DNA of 64,000 nucleotides from JBCFBK01 sp038562555. GTDB taxonomy: Bacteria; Bacteroidota; Bacteroidia; Bacteroidales; Prolixibacteraceae. The DNA is taken from contig JBCFBK010000025.1 in the NCBI GenBank assembly GCA_038562555.1, forward strand, positions 8,493 through 72,492, in the 5' to 3' direction. This document shows positions 15,691 to 23,345 of this stretch, piece after piece (the first letter of the stretch is position 1; the number at the start of each line of letters is the position of its first letter). Under the pieces are notes generated by a model. It did no database searches and was not told the origin of the DNA. It was given only the letters and a program-made list of their open reading frames with translations. A program made the position numbers and the translations under genes.

Positions 15691-16334
15691 TTTTTAAAAA
15701 CAGACTTAAAATTGTTTCCCGTTGAAATCTTTAATTCTTCGACCGGTATCTTTAACACCGATGCCGCAAAATTATAAATACTTTCAACAGGAACTTCACT
15801 TTCATCCGTTTCAAAAAACAAATGTCCGGAGGGAACCTGGCGAAGAGATTGATTCAGCTTTTCCAGATCCTTCAAAAGGGAGGCGCCAAACGAGAAATAG
15901 AAATCATGCCCGGCCAACTGAACGGTGGTTTCGGGATTTCCCTGATAGCCGTGCAGGATCCAGGCTACTGAGGTTTTTATGCTCTTCTTTATCTGCAACA
16001 GATCGGCATAACTGCGAACGGCATGCAGGATCACGGGTAGTTGCTGTTTTTCGGCCAATTCAGCCTGAGCGGTAAAAGCAGCTTCCTGCATACTGAGCGG
16101 AGTTTCGATCGACCGGTCGAGTCCGCATTCGCCAATGGCCAGAACCTGCGGGTGAACAGACAGATGGGCCAGAACTGCAATCCAGTCCCCATCCAATGGT
16201 TCATTGACACTCCAGGGATGTAGTCCTATCGAGTAGTACTGCCCCGGTTCAGGCAGAAACTCCACCTGTACCGGGTGACTTACCAGTCCGGTTTGCCCTT
16301 CGGGCAGTTTAAAATGTGTATGCAGGTTGATCAT
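15660..16334 (-). CDS. TatD-family metal-dependent hydrolase
   Basis: A 224-residue amidohydrolase-fold protein starting MINLHTH, with the HxH metal pair (His5, His7). Further ligand-like residues follow: GECGLD, ILHAVR, ILHGYQG and ETDES. This series is characteristic of TatD DNases. It is somewhat shorter than the usual 255-265 residues and diverged, so the substrate (DNA 3' ends or other) is open. The frame extends upstream to 16385 but ATG 16334 gives the family start. It is the first gene of a pair with tcdA. Confidence 0.82.
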   Translation of the reverse strand: MINLHTHFKLPEGQTGLVSHPVQVEFLPEPGQYYSIGLHPWSVNEPLDGDWIAVLAHLSVHPQVLAIGECGLDRSIETPLSMQEAAFTAQAELAEKQQLPVILHAVRSYADLLQIKKSIKTSVAWILHGYQGNPETTVQLAGHDFYFSFGASLLKDLEKLNQSLRQVPSGHLFFETDESEVPVESIYNFAASVLKIPVEELKISTGNNFKSVFKKWETGRNGQH

Positions 16335-16338
16335 TTTA

Positions 16339-16521
16339 GTCGTAAGTTGTAAGACACAAGACACAAGAAGGTAGCAAGGTAGCAAGATGACAGGGTTTCA
16401 AGGTAAAATGGCATGGGGCATGGGGCACAGGGCATAGCGGAAGAAATCATCCTGACCATGTTACCCTATAACGTTGTTGCCTTTCACCCGTTCTCCTTGT
16501 TCCGGTTTCCGGTCTCCGTTC
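16339..16521. repeat. Intergenic mosaic of short tandem words (copy A)
   Basis: Contains GTAAGTTGTAAG, two ACACAAG units, two GTAGCAAG units, GGCATGGGGCATGGGGCACAGG and CGGTTTCCGGTCTCCGTT. These are the same words as in eight other intergenic spots of the window, in part as their reverse complement. It lies between the DUF4097 gene end and the TatD gene start. Confidence 0.8.
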
Positions 16522-17556
16522 TTAGTTTCCCAGATTAATTCCCCCGTACCGGCTTCTGATCGTCACTTTCTTTCCGTTGCCTGATCCTATGGTGCCCTGA
16601 AGGCTGAAACTGTGATTCTCCCTGATCCGGTTTCCGCGAAAGCGGCCGTCGGGATATTTTATATCGCAATAGTCGCATTGCGCATCCAGCAGGTAGTCTG
16701 CATTGTTTAGTCCGATGGTGATCCCGCCGTAGCTGTTCGTGATTTCAATGCCGCTGAATCCGGGATCTACCTGGTCAATCCTTACCGAGCCGTATTCGGT
16801 GTTCAGCACCATACTCTTGCCCAGTTTTCCGATATTGTAGTTGGTGTATTTTGAACCGGCAAAGATGGTCGCTATTTCGTCGACGCTGATGCCGTCATAG
16901 CGGGATTCCAGTTTCAGTTCTCCCAATTTTCTGACATCAAGTCCCGAATATTTGGTGTCCATCTCCATGCTCCCCGCCGTACCTACAAATATCTTACTGT
17001 ATTTGACCAGACCTTTCATCTTGTTTAAAGAACCAATATCGGCTTTTCCGTACGACAGGTCGAGCCAAAAGGGAGAACCGGCAGAGGAATTCATATTTCC
17101 GGCGGTGAGATTGCCGTAGCCTATCGTGAAATTCCCTTCACCGGTCAGGTCCTGCAAAACGACGTTGCCAAATTTGTTATTAATGGTCAGGTCTCTGTCT
17201 TTTGGAATATTGATCCGGTAGTCGATTGTGAAATTGCCTTTGGTTTTGAAACTTTCGGCGATAACCGTTTCGGCAGTCAGCGTACTTCCGTCTCTGCGGA
17301 CATTGATCCTGATCAACCGGAGCAGTTCATTGGCCCTGCTCTGGCTCATGTCTTTTACTGTTATCCGGGCATCGACCGTTACCGAATCGCCGCCTGTGTC
17401 GCTGATTTCGACGAGACCGAATTTATTGGTGATATTCAGCGCCCTGATTTGAGACTTTGCAAATCCGTGGTGGACTTTCCTGATATAGCTTTCGGCATGC
17501 AGGGCTATGGGAGCCGACAAGAGCATCAGGATCAAACATTTAAATATTGGTTTCAT
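16522..17556 (-). CDS. Secreted DUF4097-like beta-repeat protein
   Basis: A 344-residue protein with a signal peptide (about 1-20, ending LHAES). The rest is built of repeated short strands of the type NKFGxVxIxD and YGxVxID, as in DUF4097 'putative adhesin' proteins, which form a right-handed beta-helix. Such proteins often end operons of an ECF sigma factor and a membrane anti-sigma factor, exactly the arrangement here: its start overlaps the anti-sigma gene by 17 bases. Two cysteines (CDYC near 290) could form a disulphide. Role in envelope sensing is inferred. Confidence 0.75.
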   Translation of the reverse strand: MKPIFKCLILMLLSAPIALHAESYIRKVHHGFAKSQIRALNITNKFGLVEISDTGGDSVTVDARITVKDMSQSRANELLRLIRINVRRDGSTLTAETVIAESFKTKGNFTIDYRINIPKDRDLTINNKFGNVVLQDLTGEGNFTIGYGNLTAGNMNSSAGSPFWLDLSYGKADIGSLNKMKGLVKYSKIFVGTAGSMEMDTKYSGLDVRKLGELKLESRYDGISVDEIATIFAGSKYTNYNIGKLGKSMVLNTEYGSVRIDQVDPGFSGIEITNSYGGITIGLNNADYLLDAQCDYCDIKYPDGRFRGNRIRENHSFSLQGTIGSGNGKKVTIRSRYGGINLGN

Positions 17557-18097
17557 GGCTGGCTTTTTTTTGTTGTTTAATTGTTTCGAGTTTATTAATT
17601 ATTAAGGTGATGATGCTTAATCTGGAACGGTAAACCTCCAGCATGGCGTTGATTACCCGTTCATCCCCGGGGCTGGCTTCCAATTCCCGCTGAAGGCGTG
17701 CGTAAGTTTCGTCAAATTCCTTCATCTCAGACTCCATCGTTTCCTGGTCTTCAGGCGAGATCAGGCCTTGCTCCGCCAGATTCTTCCACTGCGACATTCC
17801 CTGTCCGATGGCGGTCGTGTAATAATACTCCACTTCGCGGTATTCGGGAGAGACCGACGAAAGGGTTGGTGGCTGGTGGTCTTTTCCCTGTGCGAGATAC
17901 ATCCTGACCTGGTTTCCGGCCAGGAGGACAAATAAAACCGCTGCGGCAGTCTGCAGGTAAGATTTCTTCCCAAAACCTTTCCTTTTTACGGGAGAGGCCT
18001 CCAGTTTTGAGCGGAAGCGCTCAAAATGGCCTTCATGAGGTTCGACCTCAAAGACTTCCGTGTTTTTTTGAATGCTATTTTTTAACGGATCTGTCAT
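17540..18097 (-). CDS. Putative membrane anti-sigma factor
   Basis: A 185-residue protein. The N-terminal cytoplasmic part (about 1-45) contains HFERFRSKL, a motif seen at the start of many Bacteroidota anti-sigma-like proteins. A single membrane helix at about 48-64 is followed by a roughly 120-residue helical periplasmic part with a coiled-coil tendency. It sits 12 bases downstream of an ECF sigma gene and overlaps the DUF4097 gene. Binding of the sigma factor is inferred from context and topology. Confidence 0.65.
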   Translation of the reverse strand: MTDPLKNSIQKNTEVFEVEPHEGHFERFRSKLEASPVKRKGFGKKSYLQTAAAVLFVLLAGNQVRMYLAQGKDHQPPTLSSVSPEYREVEYYYTTAIGQGMSQWKNLAEQGLISPEDQETMESEMKEFDETYARLQRELEASPGDERVINAMLEVYRSRLSIITLIINKLETIKQQKKASHETNI

Positions 18098-18109
18098 TCT
18101 TTGTTGTTT

Positions 18110-18664
18110 TTAATTCGAGAAAACTTCATCGGCCATCAGGTAATTTTTCAGTTTGTTCTTCGCCCTGAGCAATTGCGAGCGCGACGAACCGGGGCTTATC
18201 TGCAGGATTCCTGCAATTTCATCATGATCATAGCCCTCCAGGTAGTACAGACTGAAAACCACCCGGTAGCCCTCGGGCAATCTAAGTACGGCGTTTCTGA
18301 TTTTCTGCATGTCAATCTCTTGCGCTTCGGAAAACGGATCTGCGTTGTCATCGGGCAGTTTTTCATCGATTTCTTCGAAGGCTACCCTCTTTTTTTTCAG
18401 GTAATCCAGCGAACGGTTGATCACGATTTTTTTCAGCCAGGCGCCAAAACTTACTTTACCTTCGTAACTGCTTATTTTTTGAAAAGCGCTTAAAAACGAT
18501 TCCTGCATAATATCTTCAGCATCATGTTCGTTGCCGACAATACGCAGGGAGGTATTATACATGGCCTTATAGTAAAGCTTGTATAAGCTGAACTGGCTTT
18601 CCCGGTCTCCCCGGCGACAGTTATCGATCAGATGCTGATGAATATTGACGTAGCGCGCTTCCAA
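18110..18664 (-). CDS. ECF-type RNA polymerase sigma factor
   Basis: A 184-residue sigma-70 of the ECF group. Region 2 (about 23-95) contains DAEDIMQESFLSAF and FGAWLKKIVINRSLDYL; region 4 (about 120-175) contains LPEGYRVVFSLYYLEGYDHDEIAGIL with a helix-turn-helix. The start codon is TTG at 18664; no suitable ATG exists before region 2. It leads an operon with a probable anti-sigma factor and a DUF4097 protein and is likely to control that operon. Confidence 0.9.
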   Translation of the reverse strand: MEARYVNIHQHLIDNCRRGDRESQFSLYKLYYKAMYNTSLRIVGNEHDAEDIMQESFLSAFQKISSYEGKVSFGAWLKKIVINRSLDYLKKKRVAFEEIDEKLPDDNADPFSEAQEIDMQKIRNAVLRLPEGYRVVFSLYYLEGYDHDEIAGILQISPGSSRSQLLRAKNKLKNYLMADEVFSN

Positions 18665-18765
18665 CTAATGCCCTTTAAAGTTCTACGCTCCAATGACGTT
18701 CCGAAAACGAAAACGTTGCATGCGAAATGCCCGTGGCGGAATTTATTTGAGAAGATACCGTGATA

Positions 18766-19494
18766 TTATTTTGAACAGTATTCAATGGTCTTGATGAGAT
18801 CTTCTTCCTTATTGAGGTTTAACTTTTCCTTTTTTACAAACGCGGGCAGATCAGGTTTTATTCCGCTCAGCAGTTCCAAAACATGCTTCTGATTTCGTAT
18901 CCGTTGAGCCGGGGCTTCTTCAACCGCAATATAATAATCGGGCGCCATGACTACAAATTGCGGCGGCACTTCATCTTTATAGGCGGCGGGTTTTTCACCT
19001 TCCTTGAAATTAATCCGCAGTTTTTTATACAAAGAGGCAGGCCCTTCGGCCAGGAGCTGAAAATATCCCTTTTCCGTCCGGTTTGCTTCGTTCCAGGTTA
19101 TAAACCTGAAGGTATTTTCGCCTACAAGAAAGCGGTCATACCGTTCGGGTTCCAGTATCTCAAGTACCTGTCCCTCCTTATTTTTAAACTCCATTTGATT
19201 GGTGTAAACATTGAGGCGGAGCCAAACCTCGTCATAAGCTGTACTGTCGGATTGAATAACTTTTCCGGTTACAAATTCGGAGGGGAAGTAGGGAGAGCCG
19301 GAAATTTGTTCGTACGTGAGTCCGCCAACCATTTTACTGGCTCTTTCAGAGTACATCCTGTTCTCATAGAGCTGGAGAAAATCCGGCGTCTGCTGCGAAA
19401 ATAAGGATAAACCGGCTGACATAAAAAGCAAGGTCAACGCCGATTTTGCGCCATGGCTGACAGTTTTTCCGTATGCCCGCGTGTTCTTTGCCAT
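18766..19494 (-). CDS. Secreted protein of unknown function
   Basis: A 242-residue protein with a likely signal peptide (basic start, hydrophobic stretch about 18-33 ending LFSQQ). The mature part has a strand-rich layout with segments such as GKVIQSDSTAYDEVWLRLNVYTNQMEF cut here into a beta-type domain around 75-125, followed by a basic helical tail. No catalytic motif is seen. It is transcribed alone between the sigma-factor operon and the divergent cation exporter. Function unknown. Confidence 0.7.
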   Translation of the reverse strand: MAKNTRAYGKTVSHGAKSALTLLFMSAGLSLFSQQTPDFLQLYENRMYSERASKMVGGLTYEQISGSPYFPSEFVTGKVIQSDSTAYDEVWLRLNVYTNQMEFKNKEGQVLEILEPERYDRFLVGENTFRFITWNEANRTEKGYFQLLAEGPASLYKKLRINFKEGEKPAAYKDEVPPQFVVMAPDYYIAVEEAPAQRIRNQKHVLELLSGIKPDLPAFVKKEKLNLNKEEDLIKTIEYCSK

Positions 19495-19537
19495 TTTATT
19501 TGTTATTTAGTGTTACCGGAACATTTATTCGTTGCAG

Positions 19538-20518
19538 ATGAAAGGGTTTAACCAGGAAGCTGCATGTTTTCCGGTTATTAAAGATAATGCTTTAATAAAT
19601 GCGTTGACTGCAGTTTATAAAATTTTTAAACAGAAACCGTTGGAAGAACATCATGCACATACACACCGGAACCTGGGTATTACTGTTGTATTAAACCTGG
19701 TGATTACCCTGGCCCAGGTAGTCGGCGGACTGATATCGGGAAGTCTGGCCCTTATTTCAGATGCCATTCATAACCTCAGCGACGGACTTGCGGTCTTTCT
19801 TGCTTACATGGCCAATGTGATGAGTAACAGGGAACGAACGCCTAAAAGTACGTTTGGCTATAAGCGGGCCGAAATTATTGCTGCTTTTATAAACGCGCTG
19901 GTGTTGATCGCGATTTCATTTTACCTGATGGTCGAGGCTGTTGAGCGGTTTTTCGATCCGCAGGACGTGGATTTCAGGTGGATGCTGAGCCTGGGTTTCC
20001 TCGGGCTGTTGGCCAATAGCTTTTCCGTGCTCATCCTCCACAAGGACAAACAGAAAAACCTGAATGTCCGGGCCGCTTACCTGCATTTAATGGGTGATGC
20101 GCTGACTTCACTGGCAGTTATCGTCGGCGCCTTATTCATCTGGCTGTGGGAGTGGACCTGGATCGATCCGCTGGTCACGCTGCTCATCAGTCTTTACCTG
20201 CTTATCCACACAATCCGTTTGCTAAAGGAATCGACCGAAATTCTGATGCAGTTTGCCCCGGCCTCGGTCGATACCGAAGTGCTCGGACGCCGGTTGAATG
20301 AAATCGAAGGCATTAGCTGCGTGTACCACATTCATATCTGGCGGCTGACCGATCAGACCATTCATTTTGAAGCGCATGTGAAGTTAAATGCTGACCTGCG
20401 CCTGTCGGAATTGCAACCCGTTACCGACCGGATCGACAATTTGCTGAAAAATGATTTTGGTATCAACCACGTGACCCTGCAGTTCGAGTACAGCGACCAC
20501 CCGTATCAGGAGTGTTGA
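19538..20518 (+). CDS. Cation diffusion facilitator (zinc/cobalt/cadmium exporter type)
   Basis: A 326-residue CDF transporter. A His-rich stretch HHAHTHRN precedes six membrane helices. The metal site residues HxxxD are visible as SDAIHNLSD in helix 2 and HLMGDALTS in helix 5, the pattern of Zn2+ (ZitB/CzcD-like) members. A cytoplasmic ferredoxin-like C-terminal domain (about 245-320) contains HIHIW and HFEAHV, the usual regulatory metal ligands. The frame opens at TTG 19532, but ATG 19538 is preferred. It ends at a large inverted repeat that probably terminates it. Confidence 0.9.
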   Translation: MKGFNQEAACFPVIKDNALINALTAVYKIFKQKPLEEHHAHTHRNLGITVVLNLVITLAQVVGGLISGSLALISDAIHNLSDGLAVFLAYMANVMSNRERTPKSTFGYKRAEIIAAFINALVLIAISFYLMVEAVERFFDPQDVDFRWMLSLGFLGLLANSFSVLILHKDKQKNLNVRAAYLHLMGDALTSLAVIVGALFIWLWEWTWIDPLVTLLISLYLLIHTIRLLKESTEILMQFAPASVDTEVLGRRLNEIEGISCVYHIHIWRLTDQTIHFEAHVKLNADLRLSELQPVTDRIDNLLKNDFGINHVTLQFEYSDHPYQEC

Positions 20519-20651
20519 AGAAGCTGTTAGCTATTAGCTGTTAGTTATTAGCCTTGAGTGGAATTTTCTAATCTCCATTCTTCTCTTGTCTCTGGCCTTA
20601 GGTTTTACAACGATATGCTAAAAGCTCATGGCTCATAGCTAACAGCTTCTT
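20518..20651. repeat. Word-type inverted repeat between convergent genes (copy B)
   Basis: AAGAAGCTGTTAGCTAT (20518-20534) and its exact reverse complement (20635-20651) enclose 100 bases that hold further AGCTGTTAG/TTATTAGC and GCTCATGGCTCATAGC words. The 17-bp arms lie between the stops of the cation exporter and nspC, so a shared terminator is likely. Confidence 0.8.
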
Positions 20652-20655
20652 ATCT

Positions 20656-21801
20656 CTAACTCAGCTTCCCCTTGTAATCTTCATAGCCGAACCGGCGGAT
20701 CAGTTCGAAATCGCCGTTTGAGCGGATAATTCCAATAGAGGGATGCTGAACGCCGTTGAAAAAAGTGGTTTTTACCATCGTATAATGGATCATATCTTCG
20801 AGGATCAGTTCATCGCCGAACTGAAGTTCTTCGTCAAACGACCAGTATCCGTAATAATCGCCACTGAGGCAACTGTCGCCGCCCATCCGGTAAGTGGGCT
20901 TTCCGGGTACCGGGTCGGAACTGGCATGCCGGATGCGAGGCTGGTACGGCATCTCCAGGCAGTCGGGCATATGAGCGGCGAACGATACATTAAGCATGGC
21001 TGTTTTGATGTCCTTATTTTCGACCACATCAAGTACCGTCGTTTTCAGAAAGCCGGTTTCCCAGGCAAAAGCACTCCCGGGTTCCAGTATAATATGCAGA
21101 TGAGGGTATCGTGCCTTGAATTTTCGGAGCAGACTGATCAGATGACGGGTGTCATATCCTTTGCGCGTCATCAGATGGCCCCCGCCCATGTTGATCCATT
21201 TCGCCTGTTTTAACAGATGGCCGAATTTTTCTTCTACGGCGGCGAGTGTTTTTTCCAGATCGGTGGAGTACGATTCACAGAGCGTATGGAAATGAAGGCC
21301 ATCAACGCCCTCCGGCAAGTGGTCGCCCAGGAGGCCGGCAACAATTCCGAGCCGGGAACCAGGTGCGCAGGGGTTATACAGGTCCGTGTGAACCTCCGAA
21401 AACTCCGGGTTGATCCTCAGTGCCAGGGCAATCTTTTTTCCGGATTGCCTGATCAGGGGATAAAACCGCTCATACTGACTGAGTGAGTTAAACGTAATAT
21501 GACTGGAAAGCCGGATGATTTCCGGGAACGTTTCCGGATCATAAACCGGCGCGTAGGTGTGGGCCGGACTTTTCATTTCTTCTACGCACAGCATGGCCTC
21601 ATGCAGAGAACTGGCGGTTGCCCCTGCAATATACTCGCGTACAATTGGAAATGCGCTCCACATGGCAAAGCCTTTAAAGGCAAGGATAATTTCCACACTG
21701 GCCTCGCCGGCAACCGAACGGATCAGTTCCAGATTTTGGCGCAACAGATTTTCTTCCAGTACAAAACAGGGAGAGGGAACTTCAGGATATTCGATTCTCA
21801 T
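20656..21801 (-). CDS. nspC: Carboxynorspermidine decarboxylase
   Basis: A 381-residue alanine-racemase-fold PLP decarboxylase. PLP lysine Lys43 lies in LAFKGFA; family signatures include the start PSPCFVLEENLL and GGDSCLSGD near the C-terminus with the active-site Cys and Asp. NspC decarboxylates carboxy(nor)spermidine in the alternative spermidine pathway used by many gut and marine bacteria; the partner dehydrogenase is not in the window. Its ATG overlaps the dapA stop (ATGA), so it is translationally coupled to lysine/aspartate-branch genes. Confidence 0.93.
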   Translation of the reverse strand: MRIEYPEVPSPCFVLEENLLRQNLELIRSVAGEASVEIILAFKGFAMWSAFPIVREYIAGATASSLHEAMLCVEEMKSPAHTYAPVYDPETFPEIIRLSSHITFNSLSQYERFYPLIRQSGKKIALALRINPEFSEVHTDLYNPCAPGSRLGIVAGLLGDHLPEGVDGLHFHTLCESYSTDLEKTLAAVEEKFGHLLKQAKWINMGGGHLMTRKGYDTRHLISLLRKFKARYPHLHIILEPGSAFAWETGFLKTTVLDVVENKDIKTAMLNVSFAAHMPDCLEMPYQPRIRHASSDPVPGKPTYRMGGDSCLSGDYYGYWSFDEELQFGDELILEDMIHYTMVKTTFFNGVQHPSIGIIRSNGDFELIRRFGYEDYKGKLS

Positions 21802-22706
21802 AGGCTGGCAGCAGCAGTTTGCAGGATCTTCGAGAGTTCAGTTTCAAGATTTTTTTGCAGTTCCCGGCTTACCGGGGTCAAAGGAAGACGCAAAACATTG
21901 GGTGTTTTGCCCATAATTTGCATCAGTGCCTTAACTCCTGCCGGACTTCCTTCCTGAAAGATCAGTTTAAGCAGATCAATCAGCTGAAGGTGGATTTCGC
22001 GGGCATCACTCATCCGGCCCTCATTGGCGCAGTGAACCAGATGGCTTAGCTTCCCGGGAAGGGCGTTTGCAATCACCGAAATTACTCCGATAGCTCCAAC
22101 GGCGATCATGGGCAGCGCCAGGGCATCGTCGCCCGAAATCACAGCAAAATGCGCCGGGGCGTGTTTGACCGTTTTAGCGACCTGGGAACACTCGCCCGAC
22201 GCTTCCTTAACGGCAATTACATTCGGACAGGCCTGTGCAATTTTGACAGCGGTTTCGCTGAGCAGGTTAACGCCTGTGCGAGAGGGTACATTGTAGAGGA
22301 TCACCGGCACGGGCGATGCTTTTGCGATGAGTTTATAATGCTCTGTAAGGCCTTCCTGGCCCGGACGGCTGTAATAGGGTGTTACCGACAGCAGGGCGTC
22401 GATGCCTTCAAAACCGGTTGCTTCGATCGCGCTGATGACCTTATGCGGATCGTTGCCGCCAATGCCGACCACGAGCCCGATCCGCTTGTTTATTTTTGCC
22501 CGGATACACCGGATAATATCTTTTTGTTCTTCGGTTGAGAGCGTGGGCGTTTCGCCGGTAGTACCAAGCGCTACGATATAATCTGTGCCCGAGGAAATCT
22601 GGTCCTCGACCAGCTCTTCAAGTATGTTGAAATCGACCGAATAATCGGGTTTAAACGGGGTGATCAGGGCAACCCCGGCTCCTTTAAAAGGGTGTGTCAT
22701 CGTCAT
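21798..22706 (-). CDS. dapA: 4-hydroxy-tetrahydrodipicolinate synthase
   Basis: A 302-residue class I aldolase-type enzyme condensing pyruvate with aspartate semialdehyde, the first step of the DAP/lysine branch. Catalytic residues: Schiff-base Lys167 (VIAVKEASG), Tyr139 and Arg143 (LYNVPSRTG), and the GTTGE loop at 48-52. The start ATG 22706 overlaps the stop of the upstream DUF6913 gene as ATGA, which favours it over the in-frame ATG at 22700. Length and motifs are standard. Confidence 0.95.
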   Translation of the reverse strand: MTMTHPFKGAGVALITPFKPDYSVDFNILEELVEDQISSGTDYIVALGTTGETPTLSTEEQKDIIRCIRAKINKRIGLVVGIGGNDPHKVISAIEATGFEGIDALLSVTPYYSRPGQEGLTEHYKLIAKASPVPVILYNVPSRTGVNLLSETAVKIAQACPNVIAVKEASGECSQVAKTVKHAPAHFAVISGDDALALPMIAVGAIGVISVIANALPGKLSHLVHCANEGRMSDAREIHLQLIDLLKLIFQEGSPAGVKALMQIMGKTPNVLRLPLTPVSRELQKNLETELSKILQTAAASL

Positions 22707-23209
22707 TTAATTTTTATTTCACTTAAATAGTGAGTTAGCTGTTCAACCAGAAAACCTGGCTCGGGACGTTTGCTGACATCGATCCGGACATCAAAGAAGT
22801 CGGGTGTTGCACCAGACCAGCCCGCTTTAAGTGAAGCCCTGGAAAGACCTCTGATTACCTGCGCATACACCGATGTAGACAGGCTGATGTCGATAAACAG
22901 GTCAAACTCGGTATTCAGAAATTCCAGTAGTTTCGCGCTTTTGGGCCTTGCCCAGTAACTGAAATCTTTTTTGCTGACCCGGTTAACGGCCTTACGCATT
23001 GCGCTGTCGTCGGTAAAACATAAATCCGTGCAGGTGATCTGGTTTTCATTCAGCACCCTGACCAGATTTTCGTATGCCGGATAATCATGCCACGTCCAGA
23101 TAATTCCTGCGGTCCTGGCCGAATCGAGATTGACAAATTTCTTTGTTCGCTTCACCGATTCGATTCCCTGACCCATCAGCCCTTTAGCCAATTGTTTTCT
23201 AAGTCTCAT
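22703..23209 (-). CDS. DUF6913-type conserved protein, first gene of the dapA operon
   Basis: A 168-residue protein starting MRLRKQLAKGLMG, resembling the Bacteroidota family found beside dapA (DUF6913). It has an alpha/beta pattern with segments GIIWTWHDYPAYENLV and FDLFIDISLS and no obvious catalytic site. The frame extends to 23257, but a promoter element TATTTTTGC at 23219-23227 overlaps that extension, so ATG 23209 is the better start, leaving only a short leader. It is coupled to dapA by an ATGA overlap. Function unknown. Confidence 0.75.
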   Translation of the reverse strand: MRLRKQLAKGLMGQGIESVKRTKKFVNLDSARTAGIIWTWHDYPAYENLVRVLNENQITCTDLCFTDDSAMRKAVNRVSKKDFSYWARPKSAKLLEFLNTEFDLFIDISLSTSVYAQVIRGLSRASLKAGWSGATPDFFDVRIDVSKRPEPGFLVEQLTHYLSEIKIK

Positions 23210-23218
23210 AAGATCGTT

Positions 23219-23227
23219 GCAAAAATA
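23219..23227 (-). promoter_or_regulatory. Promoter -7 element of the DUF6913-dapA-nspC operon
   Basis: TATTTTTGC on the minus strand matches the Bacteroidota consensus TAnnTTTGC exactly and lies 9 bases before ATG 23209, which implies a very short or leaderless transcript. Confidence 0.6.
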
Positions 23228-23345
23228 TGAATTTGTTTGCGAAAATGTATATCGCATGAAAAAAGTAAAACAAAAAACCCTAAAAAATTAATAATTCATT
23301 TTTACGGGCCTTGATTCCTTTAAAGTTATAACTTCCCGAATCTGA

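Noticed and set aside
18101..18493. 130-codon open frame on the + strand opposite the ECF sigma gene
   Set aside because: Antisense to a clear sigma factor; no domain features.
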